DNA from: an uncultured Alphaproteobacteria bacterium | Lineage (GTDB): Bacteria > Pseudomonadota > Alphaproteobacteria > Caulobacterales > Hyphomonadaceae | NCBI GenBank assembly: GCA_903842595.1 | Contig: CAIMMO010000254.1 | Location: forward strand, 24,040-88,039 | Length of the DNA stretch: 64,000 nucleotides | Direction: 5' to 3' | Part shown: piece after piece, positions 39,426 to 49,249 of the stretch | How positions within the stretch are numbered: the stretch's first letter is position 1 | Layout of the letters: the number at the start of each line of letters is the position of its first letter | The notes under the pieces: generated by a model | What the model was told of the DNA's origin: nothing | Database searches by the model: none | What the model saw: the letters and a program-made list of their open reading frames with translations, nothing else | Made by a program: the position numbers and the translations under genes

Positions 39426-40784
39426 GTGCCCGCAATGTCGCGTGCTATCGTTCGTCCATCAGGCGAGATCATTGACCGCCCCCAGCGCGGCAACCTTTCC
39501 ATTTGGGCTCTCGCCGTACTGGTCGGGGCGCTGGTTGCCGTTGCGGTCGTCGTTGTCGTCGGAATTATCGCTTACGCCCAATGGTTTGCCTTCGGCGCAG
39601 TTCCAGGCCGGCTCGCATCGCGGCTGGTCGAACTGGAATGGTGGCGGCGGCTGATCGCGCCGCTGGTTGGCGGGGCGATCATTGCGCTGCTACTGAGGTT
39701 CGGCATGGCGCTTGGCTGGGGATCAGCTCCGCGCGCCTACGGGCTCCAGGATGTCATTCAGCATCGCCGCCTGCGTGGGTCGATCCGCTCGACCTCGATG
39801 ACGCTCCGCGATGGATTCCTGTCGATCCTGGTCGCGATCGTCTCGCTCGGCTGGGGCGGCAGCGCCGGACGGGAAGAGCCCGCCGCCCACCTTGGCGCCA
39901 CGATTGCGGTTCTTCATGGCCGGCTGCTCGGTCTCGATGTCGCCTCGCGACGCCTGCTCGTCGGCATGGGTGTGGCGGCGGCAATAGCGGCCGTGATGCA
40001 CGCGCCGATCGCAGGCGTGTTCCTCGCGCGCGAGCTGATCCTGCGCCGTCAGCGTATCTCATCGCTTGGACCTGTTGCGGTGGCGTCGGTGGCCGGATGG
40101 CTCGTCTCCGTCTGGCTGCTCGACGGACGCGCGCTGATCTCCGTGCCGCCGGTCGGAAATATTCCAGCGATCGTGCACCTATCAGCGCTGGTGGGGCTCC
40201 CGGTGCTGCTCGGCTTCGCTTTCCTGTGCAGCATGGCCTGGACGCGGATGCCGGTTCTTGTTGCCGCGACCGCAACGCGCATCGGCCTTCCGCTTTGGCT
40301 GCTGCCAGTGGTCGGCGGCCTGATCCTCGGCGTGATCGCCATGGCATTCCCGCAGGTGCTGGGCACAGGGTTCGAGTCATTGGGCGCCGGGCTCAGCGGC
40401 AACTACGGTCCCGGCCTGATGCCGGTTCTCGCCTTCGCGAAGATCGCAGCCGCGGCCGTGACCTTTGGCTTCCGCTGGGGAGGAGGTGCAATCGCACCGG
40501 CCATGTTCGTAGGCGCAATGGCCGGATCATCGCTCGGCGTGCTGGCAGGCTTTCTGCTCGGCATTCCGCCGCCGCAGGCCTATCTCGGGCTCGTCGGCAT
40601 GGCCGTATGCGTCGCGGTGCTTCTCGACGCACCGATGGCAGCGGCAATTCTGGTTCTGGAGCTTTCCGGGTCGACGGCTGCGGGCGCATCCAGCCTGGCG
40701 TGCTGCTATCTCGCCTGCATGGTCGCGCGGCGGCTGTCACCGCCTAAGGCCGAAGAAACCGGCCAGACCTTGCGCTGGCGCTGA
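39426..40784 (+). CDS. ClC family chloride channel/transporter
   Basis: About 10 TM; GWGGSAGREEPAAHLGA (cf. GREGP), GGAIAPAMFVGAMAGSSLG, VGMAVCVAVLLDAPMAAAILVLELSG. Confidence 0.88.
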   Translation: MPAMSRAIVRPSGEIIDRPQRGNLSIWALAVLVGALVAVAVVVVVGIIAYAQWFAFGAVPGRLASRLVELEWWRRLIAPLVGGAIIALLLRFGMALGWGSAPRAYGLQDVIQHRRLRGSIRSTSMTLRDGFLSILVAIVSLGWGGSAGREEPAAHLGATIAVLHGRLLGLDVASRRLLVGMGVAAAIAAVMHAPIAGVFLARELILRRQRISSLGPVAVASVAGWLVSVWLLDGRALISVPPVGNIPAIVHLSALVGLPVLLGFAFLCSMAWTRMPVLVAATATRIGLPLWLLPVVGGLILGVIAMAFPQVLGTGFESLGAGLSGNYGPGLMPVLAFAKIAAAAVTFGFRWGGGAIAPAMFVGAMAGSSLGVLAGFLLGIPPPQAYLGLVGMAVCVAVLLDAPMAAAILVLELSGSTAAGASSLACCYLACMVARRLSPPKAEETGQTLRWR

Positions 40785-40860
40785 GGCCGAACCTCTCCTA
40801 TCGTCCCGTAGGGGCGGGGCGGCGACACAGGGGCGGCATCTGGAAACCGAGACACCACAA

Positions 40861-43131
40861 TTGCGCACCCGCACCGCCGCGCCATGGGCGCTTGGCGTTT
40901 TTGCCGTGCTGCTCGTCCTGTTCTTCTTCCGTGCAGCGCCGCTCGAACTCGACAGCGTGCGCCAGACCAATGCGACGGACCAGTTCGACACGCAACGCGC
41001 GATCGAGCGACTCGGGCGCGTGCTGGATGGCACGCCGCATCCGGTCGATTCCGGCGCGCTGGACGAAACACGCGCCCGCCTGCTTCAGGAAATCCGTACG
41101 CTGGGCTTTTCGCCCGAACTGCGCGCGCACAATGTCTGCCAGTCGATGTCGGGAACCGCGGCGCGCTGTGCCTTCGTGCAGAATGTCTTCTTCACCGCCG
41201 GACCGAGTGAAGGCCCTGCCCTCGTCCTGTCGGCGCACTATGACAGCGTCGACGCAAGCCCCGGCTTCGGCGACGATGGCATCGGCCTCGCCGTCTGGCT
41301 GGAGGTGGCGCATCACCTCAAGCAGCAACCCCCGACGCAGGGCGTCGTCTTCCTGCTGACCGATGGCGAGGAAACCGGCCTGCTTGGTGCGCAGGCCTAT
41401 GTCGACAATCAGGACGACTATCCATTCACTGTCGGTCGCATCATCAATCTCGAGGCGCGCGGCGTGCGCGGGCCGGCGATGATGTTCGAGACCGGCCATC
41501 CCAATGCCGGCCTCGTTTCCGACTGGTCGAAGAGCGGTGCGCGGCCGTTCGCCAATTCGATGATGACGGCAGTCTACGAACTCCTGCCCAATTCGACAGA
41601 CCTGACCGTGCACCTCAACGCCGGGTTCAACGGCGTCAACATCGCCATCTCGGACGGGCTCGACTTCTATCACACCAATCGGGACGACCTCGCCCAGTTG
41701 AACCGCGCGAGCGTGCAGCACATGGGCGACCAGGCACTCGGCGCAACGCGCGCCTTTCTCGCCAGCGACTGGAGCGGGGATGGCGCAGCCGGCGAGATTG
41801 CCTATTCCGACATTGGCTCGCGCCTGTTCGTTTCGCTGCCGCAGGTGTTTGCGCTTGTCCTGCTGGGGCTCTGCTTCGGCGTCGCGGTAATGCTCAACAT
41901 CCGGCCGAGGCGCGAAGGAGGCTGGCAGAAGCTCGATTGGCGGGCGCTTGCCCTGCCACCCATCCTCATCGCCGCATCGGGGCTTGCAGCGTTCGGGCTG
42001 CAGCAGCTGTTCTCGCTCATCCGTCCCGACACCACCTTTTGGGCAGCCCATCCTCAAGCGTTCAACATGGCGATCTTTGCAGTGACGCTTCTTGTATCGT
42101 CGGTGGCGCTGGGCTGGGTTGCGCCGAAATCGTCGCGCGAAACGCTGTATGCCTCCGGTTGGTTCTGGTTCCTGATTGTCGGGATGGGGCTTAGCTTCGC
42201 ACTCTCCGGCTTTGCGATGATCTTCCTGATCCCCGGCATGGCCTTCGTGCTAGCGGGCGCCGCCGCGTGGCTTTTTCCGCGTTACCAGCTGATCGCGTAT
42301 GGCGTGGCGAGCGCCTTCCTCATGCTGATGTTCTTTCCGCTCATCCATCTGCTCGACGTGACGATGGGGCTGGGCATGGCGGCGATGTTCGGCGTGGTCG
42401 AGGCGATGGTGCTGGCGCCCCTCCTCGCCATGATCGGCGGGGTGTCGCACGGTCGGTTGAGGGTGGTCACGCCGCTCTGCGCCGTTGCCCTGGGCGCTGT
42501 TGTCGCCACGGTGCTCGTACCTGCCTACAGCGTTGAGCGCCCCCTGCCGCTCAACTTCACGGCACACTACGATATCGATGCTCAGAAGGCTGCTGTCTTC
42601 GCTGGCGCGCGCAAAGGCGCATTACCCGAGGCCATCCGCTCGCAACTCACAGTTGGCGAACATCCCTCTCCGCCCGGCGCTGCGTCGAACCTTGCCAGCA
42701 AGGCGATTGCCTTCACCCCGCCCGGCCCGGCGATTGCAACCGTGCTTAACGACACGACCGCTGAAGACGGCAGGCGCACAATCCGCCTGCAGTTCTCGGC
42801 GCCAGAAGCACGGCAGGTTCGCCTGCGTATTCCAACGGCGGCAAACCCTGTGTCCGTGACGTTCGGCGGCGCTGACTACACCTTCCGGGGCGGCCCGGCG
42901 GAGATCTACGCCATCGACATCATCGGCCGATCCGCGAATGGCGCGACGGTGGACGTGACGCTCGCCCCTCGCCCCGAAGGCGCCGAGGAGAAACCGCTGA
43001 CATGGCTGGTGCAGGGCTATTGGACGCGACTTCCGGATGACGCGAAGAGCCTTGCCGGCGCGCGGCCCGACACCGCCGTGTTCATCCAGATGGGCGACGT
43101 TTCGGTGACGACGAAACAGCTGCCCCTGTAG
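40861..43131 (+). CDS. M28 family zinc peptidase with C-terminal multi-TM region (ER metallopeptidase 1-like)
   Basis: VLSAHYDSVDASPGFGDDGIGLAVWLEVAHHL; FLLTDGEETGLLGAQAYV; INLEARGVRGPAMMFETG; TTG start. Confidence 0.88.
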   Translation: MRTRTAAPWALGVFAVLLVLFFFRAAPLELDSVRQTNATDQFDTQRAIERLGRVLDGTPHPVDSGALDETRARLLQEIRTLGFSPELRAHNVCQSMSGTAARCAFVQNVFFTAGPSEGPALVLSAHYDSVDASPGFGDDGIGLAVWLEVAHHLKQQPPTQGVVFLLTDGEETGLLGAQAYVDNQDDYPFTVGRIINLEARGVRGPAMMFETGHPNAGLVSDWSKSGARPFANSMMTAVYELLPNSTDLTVHLNAGFNGVNIAISDGLDFYHTNRDDLAQLNRASVQHMGDQALGATRAFLASDWSGDGAAGEIAYSDIGSRLFVSLPQVFALVLLGLCFGVAVMLNIRPRREGGWQKLDWRALALPPILIAASGLAAFGLQQLFSLIRPDTTFWAAHPQAFNMAIFAVTLLVSSVALGWVAPKSSRETLYASGWFWFLIVGMGLSFALSGFAMIFLIPGMAFVLAGAAAWLFPRYQLIAYGVASAFLMLMFFPLIHLLDVTMGLGMAAMFGVVEAMVLAPLLAMIGGVSHGRLRVVTPLCAVALGAVVATVLVPAYSVERPLPLNFTAHYDIDAQKAAVFAGARKGALPEAIRSQLTVGEHPSPPGAASNLASKAIAFTPPGPAIATVLNDTTAEDGRRTIRLQFSAPEARQVRLRIPTAANPVSVTFGGADYTFRGGPAEIYAIDIIGRSANGATVDVTLAPRPEGAEEKPLTWLVQGYWTRLPDDAKSLAGARPDTAVFIQMGDVSVTTKQLPL

Positions 43132-43284
43132 TTGCCCGGCTTTTCGTGAACGCCTGAATTCGCTGTGCAAAACCGCGGCGAATAACCAGTCGCTAACCAT
43201 TGGCGCGCGACACCTTGGCGGCGGCGGGATAGTCTCCTGCCTGCTCTGCGACTGACCCGAAAAACTGCGAGATGAGGTAGATAC

Positions 43285-45621
43285 ATGTCCGGCAAAGATC
43301 CCCGCGTCGTCGCCGAAATCGCCCGCATCATCGCAAGGGAACTGAATGCCGGCGAAGGTCAGGTTGCGGCAGCAATCCAGCTGCTTGACGAAGGCGCAAC
43401 GGTTCCTTTCATTGCGCGCTACCGGAAAGAGCGAACGGGCGGGCTGGACGATACGCAGCTGCGCATGCTGGCCGAGCGTCTTGAATACCTCACCATCCTT
43501 CACGACCGCCGCGAAGTTGTGCTCCGCTCGATCGGCGAACAAGGGAAGCTGACGCCGGAGCTCGAGAAGCAGATCCGCGCAGCCACCACCAAGGTTGAAC
43601 TTGAGGACCTCTACGCCCCCTACCGTCCCAAGCGGCGTACCAAGGCGAGTGTTGCGCGGGAGGCGGGCCTTGAGCCACTGGCCGATCGCCTGCTGTCCAA
43701 TCCCGCGCTTGATCCGGTCGCAGAAGCGCTCGCCTACATCTCGTCCGACAAGGGCGTCGAGAATGCCGAGGCAGCGCTTGAAGGCGCGCGCAGCATCCTG
43801 ATCGAGCGCATTGCAGAATCGCCCACGCTGGTTGGACAGCTGCGCGAGAAAGTGTGGACCGGCGGAAAGCTCACGACCGGCGTGGTGAAGGGCAAGGAAG
43901 CCGAGGGCGCGAAATTCTCCGACTATTTCGAGTTCAACGAGAACATCGCCAACATGCCGTCCCACCGCGCGCTCGCCCTGCTGCGCGGCGAGAAGGAAGG
44001 CGTACTCAAGGTCGATCTCGATATTCCGCACGACGAGAAGGCGCGCCACCCGGCAGTCACATCGATCATGTCTGCCTTCAACATTCAGGACCGCGGACGT
44101 CCGTCGGACAAATGGCTGGCGGAGACTGCGCGGCAGGCATGGAAACAGCGCCTCGCGCCCTCCTCGCACAATGATCTGGTCGATCGCCTGAAGGAACGCT
44201 CCGACGCCGACGCCATCCGCGTGTTCTCGCACAACATGAAGGCGCTTCTGCTGGCGGCGCCGGCGGGCCCGAAAGTGGTGATGGGCGTCGACCCCGGAAT
44301 CCGCACGGGTTGCAAGGTCGCGGTGGTGGACGCGACGGGCAAGCTGCTCGAGACAGCCACCATCTATCCGCACGAGCCGAAGAAGGACTGGAACGGATCG
44401 CTCGTCACGCTGGCGCAGCTGGCCAAGCGGCATGGCGTGGAACTGGTCTCCGTTGGCAACGGAACGGCAAGCCGCGAGACGGACAAGCTGGTCGCCGAAC
44501 TGTCATCCAAGATGCCCGAGCTGAAGCTCACGCGCGTCACGGTCTCCGAAGCAGGCGCCTCGGTTTACTCTGCGTCCGAACTGGCGGCCAAGGAATTCCC
44601 GGATCTCGACGTCAGCCTGCGCGGCGCCGTTTCAATCGCACGCCGCCTGCAGGACCCCCTCGCGGAACTGGTCAAGATCGAACCCAAGGCCATTGGGGTC
44701 GGTCAGTATCAGCACGACGTTGACCAGAACGCTCTTGCGCGCTCGCTCGATGGCGTGGTCGAGGATTGCGTCAACGCTGTCGGCGTCGATGTGAACACGG
44801 CTTCAGCCGCCCTGCTCGCCCGCGTGTCCGGGCTCAACACGGCTGTGGCTGCGAACATCGTTACGTATCGCGACGAACACGGCGCCTTCCAGACGCGCGC
44901 GCAGTTGAAGAAAGTCCCGCGCATGGGGCCCAAGGCCTTCGAACAGGCGGCGGGCTTCCTGCGTATCATGGACGGCAAGAATCCGCTGGATGCGTCGGCG
45001 GTGCACCCGGAGGCCTATCCGGTCGCCGAGCGTATCGCAGAGAAATCTGGCCGGCCGCTCAAGGCGCTGATCGGCGACAAGGCTTTTCTCTCGATGCTTC
45101 AACCGGAAGCTTTCGCCAACGAACAGTTCGGCGTGCCGACCGTCACCGACATTCTGGCCGAGCTGATCAAGCCGGGCCGCGATCCGCGTCCTGAATTCAA
45201 GACAGCGACCTTTGCCGACGGCGTCGAGAAGATTTCCGATCTGAAGGTCGGCATGAAGCTCGAAGGTACGGTCACCAACGTCACGGCCTTCGGCGCTTTC
45301 GTGGACATCGGCGTGCACCAGGATGGCCTCGTCCACATCTCGGAACTCGCCGACACGTTCGTGAAGGACCCACATTCGGTCATCAAGGCTGGCGACGTTG
45401 TGAATGTTCGCGTCAAGGAGATCGATGCCGACCGCAAGCGCATTGCGCTGTCGATGAAGCGTGAAGTGGCAGGAACGCAGGGCGCGCATGGCAAGGCGGC
45501 GCCATCACAGGGCAAGGACAAGGGCGGAAAACCCGCGCCGCAGAATTACTCTGCCGGCCCGGCCAAGCCGTCTGACGATTCAAATCCGTTCGCAGCCCTG
45601 AAGAACCTCAAGCTGAACTAG
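43285..45621 (+). CDS. tex: Tex family RNA-binding transcription accessory protein
   Basis: GATVPFIARYRKERTGGLDDTQLR; MGVDPGIRTGCKVAVVDATGKL; HhH region; C-terminal S1 domain GMKLEGTVTNVTAFGAFVDIGVHQDGLVHISEL. Confidence 0.97.
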   Translation: MSGKDPRVVAEIARIIARELNAGEGQVAAAIQLLDEGATVPFIARYRKERTGGLDDTQLRMLAERLEYLTILHDRREVVLRSIGEQGKLTPELEKQIRAATTKVELEDLYAPYRPKRRTKASVAREAGLEPLADRLLSNPALDPVAEALAYISSDKGVENAEAALEGARSILIERIAESPTLVGQLREKVWTGGKLTTGVVKGKEAEGAKFSDYFEFNENIANMPSHRALALLRGEKEGVLKVDLDIPHDEKARHPAVTSIMSAFNIQDRGRPSDKWLAETARQAWKQRLAPSSHNDLVDRLKERSDADAIRVFSHNMKALLLAAPAGPKVVMGVDPGIRTGCKVAVVDATGKLLETATIYPHEPKKDWNGSLVTLAQLAKRHGVELVSVGNGTASRETDKLVAELSSKMPELKLTRVTVSEAGASVYSASELAAKEFPDLDVSLRGAVSIARRLQDPLAELVKIEPKAIGVGQYQHDVDQNALARSLDGVVEDCVNAVGVDVNTASAALLARVSGLNTAVAANIVTYRDEHGAFQTRAQLKKVPRMGPKAFEQAAGFLRIMDGKNPLDASAVHPEAYPVAERIAEKSGRPLKALIGDKAFLSMLQPEAFANEQFGVPTVTDILAELIKPGRDPRPEFKTATFADGVEKISDLKVGMKLEGTVTNVTAFGAFVDIGVHQDGLVHISELADTFVKDPHSVIKAGDVVNVRVKEIDADRKRIALSMKREVAGTQGAHGKAAPSQGKDKGGKPAPQNYSAGPAKPSDDSNPFAALKNLKLN

Positions 45622-45649
45622 GCTCACTGCGAAACGTGCCTTGCCGCGA

Positions 45650-45877
45650 TCAATGCCGCCGGATGATGCCGTCGACCTTGCGCAAGGCTGCGGGGATCAG
45701 CGGCTCACCTGATGCGAAACGGACGGAATGGATCACCGCGTCGATCTCCCGCCGCCAGAAATCCAGGAATTTCGCAAGCCGCAGAAAACTCGGCGCCACA
45801 TCGAGCGTCTGCCACACGAAGGTCTGCAGCAGCGTTGTATGCTTCGGCATGTCGTACAGCACTTCGGCAGTCAGCAA
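45650..45877 (-). CDS. usg: Usg-like family protein (5' end uncertain)
   Basis: LTAEVLYDMPKHTTLLQTFVWQTLDVAPSFLRLAKFLDFWRREIDAVIHSVRF resembles Usg; coding similarity appears to continue upstream (EFEHRLKGATL). Confidence 0.75.
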   Translation of the reverse strand: MLTAEVLYDMPKHTTLLQTFVWQTLDVAPSFLRLAKFLDFWRREIDAVIHSVRFASGEPLIPAALRKVDGIIRRH

Positions 45878-46073
45878 TGTCGCGCCTTTGAGGCGATGCT
45901 CGAATTCACCGTGCTCGCGTCCAGCTGTCAGCCTTCCACACTTTGCATCATACGCGACCGCGTCGCCCCCTCTGCAACGTGCTGCAAGCGTGCGCGTCGA
46001 TCACAACTGGTCAAGCGGGCTCGACCGCTGCATGTGCAGATTGGCAGTCGTGAGTTGCGGCTGCTGCTCGCCA

Positions 46074-46406
46074 TCACGCTGTCAGCCCGCCCTCGGTCTT
46101 GATGCGTTCGGCCTGCTGCTGCCAGGTGCGAGCGACCGTCTTGCGTCCGGCGCGTGTCTGGATGTCGGCGAGGCTCTTGGCCGCCTGATAGGCAGCAGGA
46201 TGATCGCCGCTGCGCAGCGAGGCCACCAGTTTGAGCCGCAGTTTCGCTTGCGCGACGCCGCCAGTCGCAGAAGCCGGCGCGTAGGCGACGGCGGCCGGCG
46301 CGTCCGGATCGCTCTTGTCGACAACGCCGGGCTTCGGCGAAACCGCCTTGGTCGCAGGCATTGCCTTGTCTTTCTTGCCGCCGAATAGGAAGGAAAAGAG
46401 TCCCAT
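46074..46406 (-). CDS. Hypothetical protein
   Basis: MGLFSFLFGGKKDKAMPATK...; ATG after gggcgacacct; compact helical C-terminus. Confidence 0.65.
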   Translation of the reverse strand: MGLFSFLFGGKKDKAMPATKAVSPKPGVVDKSDPDAPAAVAYAPASATGGVAQAKLRLKLVASLRSGDHPAAYQAAKSLADIQTRAGRKTVARTWQQQAERIKTEGGLTA

Positions 46407-46571
46407 AGGTGTCGCCCCTTATTTGCGGGACGACATTATCCAGCGGCGCGCCGTCCGCAGCGTTGCTCGATCGAACCGGTCGTGGAAAACGCATCGGCGC
46501 CCGGTTTGCAATCACGCGGCGCCTGCCGTTCGATCAGAGATCGGCGCCCGTTGCGGAAAGCAGCGCAAGCC

Positions 46572-47429
46572 TCAGCTGGCGACGACAGGCGTTCGGAGAT
46601 AGACGCGTCCGTCGCTCTCGGGCTTCGGCAGCGCGCCGCCGCGAATGTTGACCTGCAGCGACGGCAGGATGAGGCGCGGAGCGGCCAGTGTCTTGTCGCG
46701 CGCGGTGCGCATCCGGACGAAGTCGTCTTCGGTCACGCCTCCGCGTAGATGGATGTTGGCCGCGCGCTCCTCGGCCACCGTCGTCTGCCACACAGGCTTG
46801 TCGCGGCCGGCAGGGAGATAGTCGTGGCCAACAAAAATACGTGTCTCCGGCGGCAGGGCGAGAATGCGCTGGATCGAGCGATAGAGCGTTGCCGCGTCGC
46901 CGCCCGGAAAGTCTGCACGGGCCGTTCCGTAGTCGGGCATGAACAGCGTGTCGCCGACAAAGGCCGTGTCGCCGACGACGTAGGTGACGCATGCGGGCGT
47001 GTGTCCCGGCGTGTGAATCACGCGCGCCTCGACATTTCCGATGCGGAACACCTCGCCGTCGTTGAACAGGTGATCGAAGACGGACGCCTCTGTCTCGGCT
47101 TCAGGTGCGCCGAACATGGAGCGGAATTGCGTCTGCACTTCGGTGATGCGCGCGCCAATGCCGATCTTCGCACCGGTCTTCTGGCGGATGTGGTAGGCAG
47201 CAGAGAGATGGTCGGCGTGGGCGTGCGTCTCCAGCGCCCAGACGACCCGGAGGCCCAGGGCTTCAGCTCGCACGAGCATTCTGTCCGCGGATGCGGTGGA
47301 CAACTTGCCGGTCGCCGGATCGAAATCCATGACCGCATCAATGATTGCCGCCTCGTGGGTCTCGGGATCGGAGACGAGGAAAGACGCGGTCGAGGTCGCG
47401 GTGTCGAAGAAGGCTTCAATTCCGATCAT
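46572..47429 (-). CDS. MBL-fold hydrolase, persulfide dioxygenase/Blh-like
   Basis: ETHAHADHLSAAYHIRQKTGAKIGIG; HTPGHTPACVTYVVGDTAFVGDTLFMPDYGTARADFPGG; GHDY. Confidence 0.93.
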   Translation of the reverse strand: MIGIEAFFDTATSTASFLVSDPETHEAAIIDAVMDFDPATGKLSTASADRMLVRAEALGLRVVWALETHAHADHLSAAYHIRQKTGAKIGIGARITEVQTQFRSMFGAPEAETEASVFDHLFNDGEVFRIGNVEARVIHTPGHTPACVTYVVGDTAFVGDTLFMPDYGTARADFPGGDAATLYRSIQRILALPPETRIFVGHDYLPAGRDKPVWQTTVAEERAANIHLRGGVTEDDFVRMRTARDKTLAAPRLILPSLQVNIRGGALPKPESDGRVYLRTPVVAS

Positions 47430-47468
47430 TTTCAGCTCCAGGCCATCCGTCCGGTGAAGTTTATATAT

Positions 47469-47482
47469 TAGCGATTGCTAAA
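47469..47482. promoter_or_regulatory. Putative BigR/ArsR-type operator
   Basis: TTAGC-GATT-GCTAA in an AT-rich spacer between divergent MBL hydrolase and ArsR-family genes. Confidence 0.65.
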
Positions 47483-47499
47483 TTAGCAAGTGGCGCTAT

Positions 47500-47850
47500 A
47501 TGGATGACATGATGGATCTGAAGACCTTCTCCCATGCGGACTTCGAAGCCAGCGCCGGCAAGGCGGCCAGCTTGTTGCGCACGCTAGGCAACGAGAAGCG
47601 GCTGATGATCCTGTGCCAGCTCGGCGATGGCGAACTTCCCGCCGGCGCGCTGCACGAACCGCTCGGCCTCTCGCAATCGGCGCTGTCACAACATCTCGCC
47701 GTGCTGCGCGAGGCCGGCATCGTGGAAACACGGCGCGAGGCGCAGACGATCCATTACCGGATCACCGATCCCGCTGCGGTCAAAGTCGTCGAGACGCTGG
47801 CTGCGATCTTCTGTCCCGAGAAACCCACGCCCCTACGCAAGAAAAGTTAG
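47500..47850 (+). CDS. ArsR/BigR family sulfide-responsive repressor
   Basis: LLRTLGNEKRLMILCQLGDGELPAGALHEPLGLSQSALSQHLAVLREAGIVETRREAQTIHYRI; two Cys (LMILCQL, AIFCPEK) matching BigR-type positions. Confidence 0.9.
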   Translation: MDDMMDLKTFSHADFEASAGKAASLLRTLGNEKRLMILCQLGDGELPAGALHEPLGLSQSALSQHLAVLREAGIVETRREAQTIHYRITDPAAVKVVETLAAIFCPEKPTPLRKKS

Positions 47851-47864
47851 CGAGCGCCCACACC

Positions 47865-48392
47865 ATGACAACCCTTACCCCCATTGATGCAAAAGCGCTC
47901 GCGCGCCGTCTGGAAGCCGGCGAGCTGACACTGATCGATGTCCGCGAACCCGACGAGTTCGCGCGCGAACACATCAACGGCGCAGTGTCACTGCCCCTGT
48001 CCCGCCTCGAAGCCGGGCACGTCGCCCTGCGTGGTGTCACGCCTGTGGCATTCACATGCAGGACTGGCATGCGCACCAACTCCAACTGCGCTCGCCTGGC
48101 CGCCCATGTCGGCGAACCGGCCTATGTGCTGGACGGCGGGCTCGACGGCTGGAAGAAGGCTGGCCTGACCACAAACGCGGATCGCAAGGCGCCGATCGAC
48201 ATAATGCGGCAGGTACAGATCACTGCTGGCGGCATCGTGGTGACCGGCGCCGTGCTCGCGATGGCCGTGAACCCCGCCTTCATCTGGCTGTCGGCCTTCA
48301 TTGGCGCAGGCTTGGTCTTCGCCGGCTCTACGGGCTGGTGCGGCATGGCGAAACTGCTCTCCGCGATGCCGTGGAACCGCAGGACAGCATAG
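47865..48392 (+). CDS. Rhodanese domain protein with DUF2892-type membrane tail
   Basis: LIDVREPDEFAREHINGAVSLPLSRL; FTCRTGMRTNSN; C-terminal TMs GSTGWCGMAKLLSAMPW. Confidence 0.92.
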   Translation: MTTLTPIDAKALARRLEAGELTLIDVREPDEFAREHINGAVSLPLSRLEAGHVALRGVTPVAFTCRTGMRTNSNCARLAAHVGEPAYVLDGGLDGWKKAGLTTNADRKAPIDIMRQVQITAGGIVVTGAVLAMAVNPAFIWLSAFIGAGLVFAGSTGWCGMAKLLSAMPWNRRTA

Positions 48393-48402
48393 GCGGCTTC
48401 CG

Positions 48403-49176
48403 ATGCCATTCGATCCAGCCATCGCTGTCGTGCTTGGAGGCGCCGTTGTCGGCTTTCTCCTCGCCGTCTTCGGCGGCGGGGGATCGGTGCTTGCGGCGCC
48501 GGTGCTTCTCTATCTCGGCGGCGTGACGGATGCGCACGTCGCGGTCGGCACGGCGAGTGCGGCGGTGGCCGCCAACGCGGCGCTGAATCTTCTGGGGCAC
48601 TGGCGCGGCGGGCGCATCAAATGGCCGTGCGCCACCGTCTTTGCCGTTGCCGGTCTTGCGGGCTCGTTCGCGGGCTCAAGCCTCGCGAAGCTGATCAGCG
48701 GCCAGCAACTCCTGCTCGCCTTCGCCTTCGCCATGGCGGCGATCGGCCTCTCCATGTTCCGCAAGCCGGCGAGCGAAGGCGACCCGGACGTGCATATCAG
48801 CATGAAGCTGGTCGCCCGCCTCGCCCCGCTTGGCCTGCTCACGGGTCTGGCCGCAGGCTTCTTCGGCATTGGTGGCGGCTTCCTGATCGTGCCCGGCCTG
48901 ATGCTCGCCACAGGCATGACCATGGCGAACGCCACCGCCTCATCCCTCCTGTCGGTCGCTCTCTTCGGCGCCGCGACCTCGTTCAACTACGCCCTTACGG
49001 GCCAGGTCGACTGGCCCCTCGCTGGCCTGCTCCTGCTCGGCGGCGCGGTGGGTGGCGTGGCGGGGCTGTTCGCGGCAAAGGGCCTTGCCGGTCATGCCCG
49101 GCTGGCGCGCAGCCTGTTTGCGGGGATGATCATTCTGGTCGCCATCTACGTCGCGTGGCGATCGCTGGGCGGGTGA
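48403..49176 (+). CDS. Sulfite exporter TauE/SafE family protein
   Basis: FLLAVFGGGGSVLAAPVLLYLGGV; AAGFFGIGGGFLIVPGLMLATGM. Confidence 0.92.
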   Translation: MPFDPAIAVVLGGAVVGFLLAVFGGGGSVLAAPVLLYLGGVTDAHVAVGTASAAVAANAALNLLGHWRGGRIKWPCATVFAVAGLAGSFAGSSLAKLISGQQLLLAFAFAMAAIGLSMFRKPASEGDPDVHISMKLVARLAPLGLLTGLAAGFFGIGGGFLIVPGLMLATGMTMANATASSLLSVALFGAATSFNYALTGQVDWPLAGLLLLGGAVGGVAGLFAAKGLAGHARLARSLFAGMIILVAIYVAWRSLGG

Positions 49177-49249
49177 GAACAAACCGTAAATCAACGCGCT
49201 ACGGCGCTGGCCTTGCCTAAAGGTAAAACCCCAGCCAGATCAGCGCGGA

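Noticed and set aside
39503-40747. 414-aa plus-strand ORF overlapping the ClC gene
   Set aside because: Out-of-frame overlap with a strong multi-TM ClC protein; Arg/Gly-rich shadow.
42622-44433. 603-aa minus-strand ORF
   Set aside because: Spans antisense of the M28 peptidase end and tex; shadow ORF.
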